Source: CAYIBZ01 sp964361795
GTDB lineage: Bacteria > Patescibacteriota > Minisyncoccia > UBA6257 > WO2-44-18
Direction: 5' to 3'
Length of the DNA: 10,514 bases
Assembly: GCA_964361795.1 (NCBI GenBank)
Contig: CAYIBZ010000021.1
Coordinates: forward strand, 1 to 10,514
The translations under genes and the position numbers were made by a program. Positions 6,626-10,514 of the stretch are shown piece by piece (position 1 is the first letter of the stretch; each line of letters opens with the position of its first letter). The notes beneath the pieces are model-generated. The model made no database searches. It saw nothing but the letters and a program-made list of their open reading frames with translations, and was not told where the DNA came from.

Positions 6626-7428
6626 TCGCTTATCCTCCTTGCCAATTCTGGCATGATGTTCTCCATGGCCTTGAGAGTGTCAATGTCAAGGCCAACTTTC
6701 TTGTGTTCCGTCTTGATAATTCCAAACTGCCTCTGGGTAATTTCCAGGGCGGTCTGGTAATTAAGGTCTTGTCCGTTCTTTTTGGCTTCTTCCACTAAGT
6801 CGCGGGCGATTTTTTGGAGATTTTTCATCTCCAACTTTCGCCGATTGTTTTCTTCCTGCTGAATTTCTTTTTTGAGTTCGGCATCTGCCAAGGCCTTGGG
6901 GTATTCAGGATCGTTGATGATGATGGAAATGAGATCAATCCCGTAATGCCGTTCCAACGTCTGGCCATTCACGGCAAGGTCGTTTTCAAAACTAGCGGTC
7001 ATCGCGTTATTGATGGCGGCAATTTCCTCGTAAACCTTGTCGCGGGATTTCCGATTTCTAACCTCAATGGTGCAAAGCGACTTAACTCTGTCCTGAATGG
7101 CAGACTCTATCTGATCTTGCTTAAAGCCAAGAAATCGGATGATGCCGGTTTCGTCTGGCTGATACTCAACGTTAATGTTGAGCTTTACCACGTCTCGGTT
7201 CATTGCTTCTGCGTTCATTTCAAGTGAAATGTTGCCGCGCTTTAACGAATGGACGATCCCGGCTGACTCAATGGGCCAAAAGATGAAAGCCAAGCCCGAA
7301 CCTGCGGAACGAACTGGTTTGCCAAATCTGGTAATAATTATCGCTTCGTACGGTTGTACCGAAATAAAGAATAACTTGAATAGACCAAGACCGAGAAGAA
7401 GGATCGCTATCGCCAAGACTATGGTCAC
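6586..7428 (-). CDS. SPFH/Band-7 domain membrane protein 1
   Basis: The 280-aa product starts with a TM helix (about 2-22) and continues into an SPFH (stomatin/prohibitin/flotillin/HflKC) domain: VQPYEAIIITRFGKPVRSAGSGLAF, NMNRDVVKLNINVEYQ-type strands, DRVKSLCTIEVRN, YGIDLISIIINDPEYP (about 163-178). A charged coiled coil follows (about 180-218), then a C-terminal part with NYQTALEITQRQFG and a basic end. SPFH proteins form ring or cage oligomers on membranes and often hold proteases or other partners; no ftsH or NfeD-like gene is next to it. Start is GTG at 7428, chosen because AAAGGAGG (7435-7442) ends 6 bases before it. It is a full-length paralogue of the SPFH gene at 8503-9312 and shares its promoter and leader. 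It overlaps the next gene by 40 bp and leads an operon with the two WSEWV proteins. Confidence 0.87.
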   Translation of the reverse strand: MTIVLAIAILLLGLGLFKLFFISVQPYEAIIITRFGKPVRSAGSGLAFIFWPIESAGIVHSLKRGNISLEMNAEAMNRDVVKLNINVEYQPDETGIIRFLGFKQDQIESAIQDRVKSLCTIEVRNRKSRDKVYEEIAAINNAMTASFENDLAVNGQTLERHYGIDLISIIINDPEYPKALADAELKKEIQQEENNRRKLEMKNLQKIARDLVEEAKKNGQDLNYQTALEITQRQFGIIKTEHKKVGLDIDTLKAMENIMPELARRISEWLKSNRPGKRQK

Positions 7429-7476
7429 TGTTCGCCTCCTTTCTTGAACCTTTAGACTGTCAAACTACTGGTTTAC

Positions 7477-7505
7477 ATCCTACCATATCTACAATAAAAA
7501 GTCAA
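7477..7505 (-). promoter_or_regulatory. Promoter of the SPFH-1 operon
   Basis: On the minus strand: TTGACT (7505-7500), 17-bp spacer, TAGGAT (7482-7477) preceded by TGG, i.e. an extended -10. The box is 48 bases before the GTG start. The sequence from here to the start closely follows that before SPFH-2: ATATGGTA, TTTGACAGTC (7464-7455) and CAAGAAAGGAGGCG (7446-7433) are shared. Confidence 0.65.
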
Positions 7506-7606
7506 ATTGGCGTGGTGCATTCAAACTTGAAGTGCAACACTTGTTAACTCCGTGAGTTCAAGAAACAAGGAATTATCTGACACGGTTGTGTTCTATCTAT
7601 AATCTT

Positions 7607-7646
7607 CAACTATGACGTGTCATAGTACTATGACACGTCATAGTTG
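7607..7646. promoter_or_regulatory. 40-bp perfect palindrome made of two operator-like dyads
   Basis: The 40 bases are identical to their own reverse complement. Each half holds a 16-bp dyad: CTATGACGTGTCATAG (7610-7625) and its complement (7628-7643), 18 bp centre to centre. The dyad differs at one base from the copy upstream of the TrpR-like gene (8180-8195). It begins 8 bp after the stop of that gene and about 100 bp before the -35 box of the SPFH-1 promoter. No T-tract follows on either strand, so a terminator is unlikely; a double operator for the adjacent regulator fits best. Palindromic transcripts or a cruciform are also possible. Confidence 0.65.
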
Positions 7647-7653
7647 TCGGTAT

Positions 7654-8157
7654 TTACTTGCTCTCCTTGAAATCGCTAGAATTTCTTATCGAACTTTTAA
7701 GGCCGGTACCAGTTGGCCTCGGCGGGTTTGTAAGTAACTCCCACAAGTCGACGCCCTTGAAAATATCCAAAAAAGACCCGCCCTGCTCTATCCTGATGGA
7801 TCCGCCGTATTTAGATTTCCGTGGGGAAGCGCGATAACTCTTGTACGCGACCGTCATATCAAAGGAGTTTTTCCTAATTGCACTGATAGTTTGCGGCGAT
7901 ACCCAAATAATTTCACCGATTTTTTTGTAAGACTTCCCTAATCGAACTAGCGCGTTCACAGCCAACCTCCGCAATATAGTTCTCTTTTCGTGCTCACTCA
8001 TTAAACTCTCCAGAGTTCGCTTCAGTTCCTTTTTGGATTTCATATTTGAAACTTTTGTCAGTAACTCATCCCAAAGAACCTCCATCCACTGCTCCGCATC
8101 CTTTCCTCGCAATTGATCCGCTGAAACTCTTTCGTCTTTGTCATTTTTGTTTTTCAT
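7654..8157 (-). CDS. TrpR/YerC-like transcriptional regulator with C-terminal extension
   Basis: Residues about 25-98 match the Trp-repressor superfamily (TrpR / YerC-YecD): an all-helical domain with ELLTKVSNMKSKKELKRTLESL, then EHEKRTILRRLAVNALVRLGKSYKKIGEI and the recognition helix VSPQTISAIRK (about 86-96). E. coli TrpR binds DNA as a dimer when loaded with tryptophan; YerC-like relatives have no proven ligand. The family is usually about 100 residues; here about 20 residues precede the domain and about 70 polar, Ser/Gly/Pro-rich residues follow that I do not recognise. There is no Shine-Dalgarno sequence; CATAAT ends 8 bases before the ATG, so the mRNA may be leaderless. Matching 16-bp dyads lie just before (8180-8195) and just after (7607-7646) the gene, which suggests self-regulation and control of the SPFH-1 operon. 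No trp genes are present, so tryptophan as ligand is unsupported. Confidence 0.8.
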   Translation of the reverse strand: MKNKNDKDERVSADQLRGKDAEQWMEVLWDELLTKVSNMKSKKELKRTLESLMSEHEKRTILRRLAVNALVRLGKSYKKIGEIIWVSPQTISAIRKNSFDMTVAYKSYRASPRKSKYGGSIRIEQGGSFLDIFKGVDLWELLTNPPRPTGTGLKSSIRNSSDFKESK

Positions 8158-8165
8158 ATTTTGGC

Positions 8166-8195
8166 ATTATGGCATATCACTATGACGTATCATAG
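8166..8195 (-). promoter_or_regulatory. Promoter and operator-like dyad of the TrpR-like gene
   Basis: On the minus strand a CATAAT -10 box (8171-8166) lies 8 bases before the ATG. The -35 region at 17-bp spacing (8194-8189, TATGAT) is weak and lies inside the dyad at 8180-8195 (CTATGACGTATCATAG on the plus strand), which is the same motif as in the 40-bp palindrome downstream of the gene. A repressor bound there would cover the -35 and spacer. An alternative start farther up is TGTAATAAT, which would put the dyad just downstream of +1; both readings fit repression. Confidence 0.55.
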
Positions 8196-8206
8196 CGGCA
8201 GTATTA

Positions 8207-8463
8207 TTACATGCGATAGTAGCGGAAATGAAGCTCCCCGCCCCGCCATAGGCGGGGCGGGGTAACAGAAATACCAAAGAAAATTTTTGCGGCTGCAAGG
8301 CGCCAAATAATATCCGGTTCCGGTAAATCACCGACTGCCCAAAAAATATTCATCATCAACCAAGACAAATCGACGGAACAAACTAGAAATGTGACTGTTT
8401 TTTCTCGATGTAGAAGAAAATGGCGATGGCAGAGATGACTGCAATAACAGAAGAAAGATGCAT
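8207..8463 (-). pseudogene. Possible small membrane protein split by a frameshift in an A6 run
   Basis: From the ATG at 8463 the minus strand reads MHLSSVIAVISAIAIFFYIEKK, a good TM helix, and then meets a run of six A (plus-strand T 8398-8403) and a stop soon after. Moving by -1 on that run continues as TVTFLVCSVDLSWLMMNIFWAV, a second TM helix, then GDLPEPDIIWRLAAAKIFFG and ends at 8207 after residues made by the GC palindrome (PPRLWRGG). The combined product would be 85 aa with two TM helices. It could be a decayed gene, a sequencing error in a homopolymer, or slippage; the heptamer is not in the classical phase for programmed -1 shifting. There is no ribosome site, and it begins right after a terminator, so it may be non-functional. 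Confidence 0.35.
8236..8262. repeat. GC-rich perfect palindrome (12-bp arms, ATA loop)
   Basis: CCCCGCCCCGCC (8236-8247), ATA, and the exact complement (8251-8262). All 24 stem bases are G or C, in sharp contrast to the AT-rich surroundings. It has no T-tract in either direction, so it does not look like a terminator. It resembles mobile palindromic elements such as those known in Rickettsia, and, from memory, GC palindromes common in Parcubacteria drafts. Confidence 0.8.
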
Positions 8464-8464
8464 T

Positions 8465-8496
8465 AAAAAACGCCACTACCCCATGGGATAGTGGCG
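8465..8496 (-). terminator. Intrinsic terminator of SPFH-2
   Basis: Arms CGCCACTA (8471-8478) and TAGTGGCG (8489-8496) form an 8-bp stem with a C/G-rich loop that can partly pair. On the minus strand it is followed at once by TTTTTT (8470-8465). It begins 6 bp after the SPFH-2 stop codon. Confidence 0.87.
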
Positions 8497-8502
8497 CAAA
8501 GT

Positions 8503-9312
8503 CTAGATTTTCTTTCGTTTGTCTATGATTTGCTTAGCGGTAGAGCGGAGCGCGTCCAGCGTTGGCCGATCCAGACCGTATTGCCCGATATTCTTTCGCG
8601 ATTTGCCGAACTGGACCTGCACGGCATTGAGCGCCGTTTCGTAGTCCAGAAATGTGCCAAACTTTTTCGCGTCCTGCATCAGAGCGCGCGCCATTTCCCG
8701 AGCGTTTTCCATCTCGGAACTTCTGGCTTCGTTAAGCCGCCCAACTACTTTGCGTTGAATGGCCGCGTCCTTCAACTCTTTCGGAGTACCGGCATCGGTA
8801 ATGACGACCGCCATCAGTTCAATGCCGTAATAATTTGGCAGAAATTCAGAATTATCCGCTAAACTGTTCAAGAAAGTTTCTCTGGCTTTTGCCGAGATTT
8901 TGTCCAGACTATCAAGAACCTGGTCGCGGCTTAGGTATTTTCTGATGATGATTGTGAGAGTTGATCTTATTCTTTCCGTTAGGAGCGCTGCCAATTCTGC
9001 TTCCCTGAAACCCTGATACTTAATCAGCATTTCCGCCTTAGGAGAGAATTCGTAAATCACTTTTAGATTTGTATCGTTATTATCTTGTGATTCAAATTCT
9101 CCCGAAAAAGAAACTGTTCTCTTGGAAAGATCGGTAACCTGTCCAATCCACTCAAACGGCCTTAGCAAAAAACGCAGACCGGGGCCGACAGAACGGCTTG
9201 GCTTGCCCAGTAAAACAATGGCGGCGCCGGTGTAGGGCGAAACAAAAGTTGAAAAAATGCGAAACAGTCCATAAATTAATCCTATGGAACACAATTCCCA
9301 TAAAAACGGCAC
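8503..9312 (-). CDS. SPFH/Band-7 domain membrane protein 2
   Basis: A 269-aa protein with a TM helix at the N-terminus (about 2-22) followed by VSPYTGAAIVLLGKPSRSVGPGLRF, strands ending in LKVIYEFSP, TERIRSTLTIIIRKYLSRDQV, NYYGIELMAVVITDAGTP, a charged helix with NEARSSEMENAREMARALMQDAKK, and FLDYETALNAVQVQFG near the end. It matches SPFH-1 over its length, including the C-terminal half, so they are paralogues. The start is GTG at 9312, not the in-frame TTG at 9360: the TTG begins on the last base of the -10 box, while AAAGGAGG (9318-9325) ends 5 bases before the GTG, as in SPFH-1. It is a one-gene unit between its own promoter and terminator. Oligomerisation with SPFH-1, in the manner of HflK/HflC, is a plausible inference. 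Confidence 0.85.
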   Translation of the reverse strand: MPFLWELCSIGLIYGLFRIFSTFVSPYTGAAIVLLGKPSRSVGPGLRFLLRPFEWIGQVTDLSKRTVSFSGEFESQDNNDTNLKVIYEFSPKAEMLIKYQGFREAELAALLTERIRSTLTIIIRKYLSRDQVLDSLDKISAKARETFLNSLADNSEFLPNYYGIELMAVVITDAGTPKELKDAAIQRKVVGRLNEARSSEMENAREMARALMQDAKKFGTFLDYETALNAVQVQFGKSRKNIGQYGLDRPTLDALRSTAKQIIDKRKKI

Positions 9313-9359
9313 GCGCGCCTCCTTTCTTGGACTTTTCTGACTGTCAAACTTCTTGGCCA

Positions 9360-9388
9360 ATTATACCATATTGTTGTTAAAAAATCAA
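9360..9388 (-). promoter_or_regulatory. Promoter of SPFH-2
   Basis: On the minus strand: TTGATT (9388-9383), 17-bp spacer, perfect TATAAT (9365-9360) preceded by TGG (extended -10). The leader repeats elements of the SPFH-1 leader: TTTGACAGTC (9348-9339) and CAAGAAAGGAGGCG (9329-9316). The -35 box overlaps the end of the terminator of the upstream gene. Confidence 0.75.
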
Positions 9389-9410
9389 CTCCGCGTATGT
9401 ATGCGGAGTT
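9383..9410 (-). terminator. Intrinsic terminator of the 9409-9984 gene, overlapping the next promoter
   Basis: AACTCCGC (9387-9394) pairs with GCGGAGTT (9403-9410), with two more inner pairs possible (one G-T), closing on a 4-base loop. On the minus strand it is followed by GATTTTTTAAC. The stem starts inside the TAA stop codon of the upstream gene (9409-9411), and its end plus T-tract forms the -35 of the SPFH-2 promoter. Confidence 0.8.
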
Positions 9411-9984
9411 ATAAAAATTTCAGCAATTCCAAAATAGAATAAAAAATGACAAGCCTGACTCCAAAACTTACCGCGAAAAAAGCTGTCAGGATTAAAGAAA
9501 GATTAATGAACGGCTGCCAAGGAGATTTTTTCTCAACATTTTCTAAGACAATAGAAACTTTTCCGCCTCTGGCTGGCTCGCATTTTGCGGCAATTTCTTT
9601 AACTTTGTCTAAAAAAGAATGGTCGTATACGCGAATTTCAATATCCTGCCATTGCCTCCGGCCAATTATTGTAAAAATTAATGGCGAAAATTTTTCTTGA
9701 TGCCACCCCCAAAATAATTTCAGAAATTTTCTAAATCGGAGCGGTTTTTCAAAACGCAATTTTGGAAATTGGTGCGTTAACAGCCATTCATCGGCTCTAG
9801 ACGCCAGAACCAAATCAGGACAAGTTTCTTTGGCTATATTGACGATTTTTTGTTCGCGATGCGCCGGACTTTCTATGACTTTTATAGCCACTCTTCCCTG
9901 CCTTCGGCAGGCAGGCCTCCTTGACCGCCTCTGGCGGTTTGTTTGAAGTACTGATATTATTTTATCGTAATCCTCGTCCAACAA
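9409..9984 (-). CDS. Hypothetical membrane protein carrying an in-frame palindromic element
   Basis: An open frame of 191 codons. Residues about 16-30 (RQRRSRRPACRRQG) are encoded by two GC-rich hairpins and look like an insertion. The rest reads VAIKVIESPAHREQKIVNIA, CPDLVLASRADEWLL, an Arg/Lys/Phe-rich basic stretch, a folded-looking part (PLIFTIIGRRQWQDIEIRVYD) and one or two TM helices at the C-terminus (about 157-188, INLSLILTAFFAVSFGVRLVIFYSI). I do not recognise a family. Start is uncertain: the longest form begins with TTG at 9984, without a Shine-Dalgarno sequence; a later GTG at 9891, just after the palindrome, would give 160 aa without the inserted peptide. The stop overlaps its terminator. 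It runs towards SPFH-2 but ends in a terminator, so it is a separate unit. Confidence 0.55.
   Translation of the reverse strand: MLDEDYDKIISVLQTNRQRRSRRPACRRQGRVAIKVIESPAHREQKIVNIAKETCPDLVLASRADEWLLTHQFPKLRFEKPLRFRKFLKLFWGWHQEKFSPLIFTIIGRRQWQDIEIRVYDHSFLDKVKEIAAKCEPARGGKVSIVLENVEKKSPWQPFINLSLILTAFFAVSFGVRLVIFYSILELLKFL
9897..9938. repeat. Pair of GC-rich palindromes inside a reading frame
   Basis: Two adjacent hairpins: CCTGCC-TTC-GGCAGG at 9897-9911 and ACCGCC-TCT-GGCGGT at 9924-9938. Both have 6-bp perfect arms and 3-base loops and are far richer in GC than the flanks. On the minus strand they encode the Arg-rich peptide RQRRSRRPACRRQG near the N-terminus of the 9409-9984 gene. Confidence 0.75.
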
Positions 9985-9994
9985 AAATCATTTT

Positions 9995-10014
9995 TGTGGA
10001 TAAGATGTGGATAA
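9995..10014 (-). promoter_or_regulatory. Two tandem perfect DnaA boxes
   Basis: TTATCCACA, the strongest consensus DnaA 9-mer (E. coli R1/R4), occurs on the minus strand at 10003-9995 and 10014-10006, 11 bp apart (one helical turn) and in the same direction. They lie between the divergent gene at 9984 and tRNA-Leu. Either a DnaA-controlled promoter or part of a replication origin is possible; no further perfect box or AT-rich unwinding region is evident nearby. Confidence 0.65.
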
Positions 10015-10038
10015 ATGCATGGCTTAGAATTATTATAT

Positions 10039-10120
10039 GGGTAGGTGGTGCAACTGGTAGACACGTACGGCTTAGGACCGTATGCCGTAAGGCTTGAGGG
10101 TTCGAGTCCCTCCCTACCCA
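10039..10120 (+). tRNA. tRNA-Leu (anticodon UAG)
   Basis: The cloverleaf can be drawn by hand: acceptor GGGTAGG (10039-10045) with CCTACCC (10113-10119) and discriminator A10120; D arm with GGTAG loop; anticodon stem TACGG/CCGTA around loop CTTAGGA, anticodon TAG at 10073-10075, reading CUA codons (and other CUN by wobble); a long variable arm (TGCCGTAAGGCT) as in class II tRNAs; T arm GAGGG-TTCGAGT-CCCTC (10096-10112). CCA is not encoded (CTA follows), so the CCA-adding enzyme is needed. TAGAAT at 10025-10030 is a likely -10 box, 8 bases before the mature 5' end; the two DnaA boxes cover its -35 side. Confidence 0.95.
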
Positions 10121-10172
10121 CTACGAAAAATATCTTAAATCTGGTATCGGAAAAGAATTTTTGAAGTCTTTT

Positions 10173-10197
10173 GTGGGTTCAAATCCCGCCCTAGGCA
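10173..10197 (+). pseudogene. 3' half of a tRNA (T arm and acceptor strand), no 5' half
   Basis: GTGGG-TTCAAAT-CCCGC (10173-10189) is a complete T arm, followed by CCTAGGC (10190-10196) and A10197 as acceptor strand and discriminator, then CTA as after tRNA-Leu. No GCCTAGG-like 5' strand lies in the 52 bases between tRNA-Leu and this element. Over 28 bases it matches the 3' end of tRNA-Leu at about 22 positions, yet the acceptor bases differ, so it is either a diverged duplicate or a fragment of another tRNA, for example left by an integration event. Confidence 0.5.
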
Positions 10198-10204
10198 CTA
10201 AAAA

Positions 10205-10514
10205 TTAAGGACTGCGAATTTCTAGAGTAAGTGCCTTAGAATTCGTTTGGGCGGAAGAACAAGAGTCCGTTACTAGTATAGTGAATGAATTAGATGCTAC
10301 TGTATCCGGAGTTCCGCTGATTACGCCGGTTGAGGCATTAAGAGACAGGGCCGACGGCAGAGAACCGCTGGATACACTCCAAGTTAGAGATCCTTGGCCG
10401 CCGCTTGCCGCTAAAGTTTGGGAATAAGCTGTTCCTCTGGTTCCGTCAGGCAATGGAGAACTGGTAGAAATAGTTGGTCCAGCGGCGCAAGCAGTGGAAC
10501 CGCCTGTACCGGCT
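10205..10514 (-). CDS. Ig-like-repeat (He_PIG type) surface protein, C-terminal end, runs off window
   Basis: The minus-strand frame is open to the window edge, so the start is missing; the TTG at 10453 is an internal codon, because in-frame residues AGTGGSTACAAGPTIS precede it. The visible 102 residues hold one whole putative Ig domain of the He_PIG type: LPDGTRGTAYSQTLAASGG, LTWSVSSGSLPSALSLN, STGVISGTP, FTILVTDSCSSAQT and KALTLEI. Such domains occur in tandem in large secreted or surface adhesin-like proteins. The protein ends right after the domain (EIRSP), with no sorting signal or TM anchor, so attachment would have to come from the N-terminal part. The Thr/Ser/Gly-rich linker before it suggests more repeats upstream. 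Confidence 0.75.
   Translation of the reverse strand, partial: AGTGGSTACAAGPTISTSSPLPDGTRGTAYSQTLAASGGQGSLTWSVSSGSLPSALSLNASTGVISGTPDTVASNSFTILVTDSCSSAQTNSKALTLEIRSP

Larger units (their letters stand above)
8158..8502. other. 345-bp region between TrpR-like and SPFH-2 genes
   Basis: It holds no convincing intact gene. From right to left it contains the SPFH-2 terminator (8465-8496), a possible frameshifted small membrane ORF (8463-8207, minus), a 27-bp GC-rich palindrome (8236-8262), and the dyad and promoter of the TrpR-like gene. The long open stretch of 8207-8476 on the minus strand in a single frame would start inside the terminator stem with no ribosome site. Confidence 0.6.

Noticed and set aside
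6814..7227. Plus-strand open frame of 137 codons opposite SPFH-1
   Set aside because: It is the complement of the SPFH coding sequence and has no ribosome site; the SPFH reading has clear family motifs.
7540..7569. Hairpin CTTGTTAACTC / GAGTT...AACAAG as terminator of the TrpR-like gene
   Set aside because: The stem has a 5-base bulge, and no T-tract follows on the minus strand; it may be a leader structure but the evidence is too weak to list.
8491..8862. Plus-strand open frame of 123 codons opposite SPFH-2
   Set aside because: It lies antisense to SPFH-2 and starts in the arm of its terminator; no domain seen.
9313..9360. Extension of SPFH-2 to a TTG start at 9360
   Set aside because: The TTG begins on the last base of the -10 box TATAAT (9365-9360), ahead of any transcription start. 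The GTG at 9312 has a consensus ribosome site as in SPFH-1.
9873..9887. CTATGAC-like half site (CTATGACTTTTATAG)
   Set aside because: It shares only the outer bases with the TrpR-like dyad, lies inside a coding region, and is not symmetric in the middle.
10121..10200. tmRNA 3' end
   Set aside because: The T arm resembles one, but the upstream 300 bp hold tRNA-Leu and DnaA boxes, leaving no room for the tag frame and 5' domain.

Overview
The window looks like a piece of a Patescibacteria (Candidate Phyla Radiation) genome, probably Parcubacteria-like. That is an inference from gene content: a short metallo-beta-lactamase-fold gene beside gyrA, an N-terminally anchored solute-binding protein followed by several tiny TrbC/VirB2-type pilins, unnamed small membrane proteins, apparently leaderless genes, and GC-rich palindromes or AT-rich repeats that run into reading frames. 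TGA acts as a normal stop (for example at 4859-4861), so the code is standard bacterial. Two runs of exactly 100 N (3448-3547, 5136-5235) are scaffold gaps of unknown true size. Each one joins unrelated or paralogous gene pieces into a false continuous frame.

Layout. Positions 1-5747 are all on the plus strand: an AT-rich repeat holding a promoter, an MBL-fold gene that has lost its metal-binding motif, a one-TM hypothetical gene, and gyrA (3' end lost in gap 1); then, after gap 1, a membrane-anchored family 1 solute-binding protein and at least three T4SS-pilin-like genes, two of them cut by gap 2. A strong hairpin at 5772-5801 separates these from a converging minus-strand block.

Positions 5807-9984 are minus strand and are the most unusual part. 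In transcription order they hold: a hypothetical membrane protein containing palindromic elements; a terminator that overlaps the next promoter; SPFH/Band-7 gene 2 with its own terminator; a possible frameshifted small membrane ORF carrying a GC palindrome; a TrpR/YerC-like regulator flanked by matching 16-bp dyads (one before it, two fused into a 40-bp perfect palindrome after it); SPFH gene 1; and two tandem paralogues with one TM and a shared C-terminal domain (WSEWVKLPPNH). The two SPFH genes have nearly the same promoter, leader and Shine-Dalgarno arrangement, so the promoter and gene were duplicated together. My working model is a small TrpR-like-controlled SPFH membrane module whose accessory proteins are undescribed as far as I know. 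Its function cannot be read from the sequence.

Positions 9985-10514 hold two perfect DnaA boxes in tandem, a tRNA-Leu(UAG), a 3' tRNA-half remnant 52 bp after it, and the C-terminal end of an Ig-like-repeat protein that runs off the window on the minus strand.
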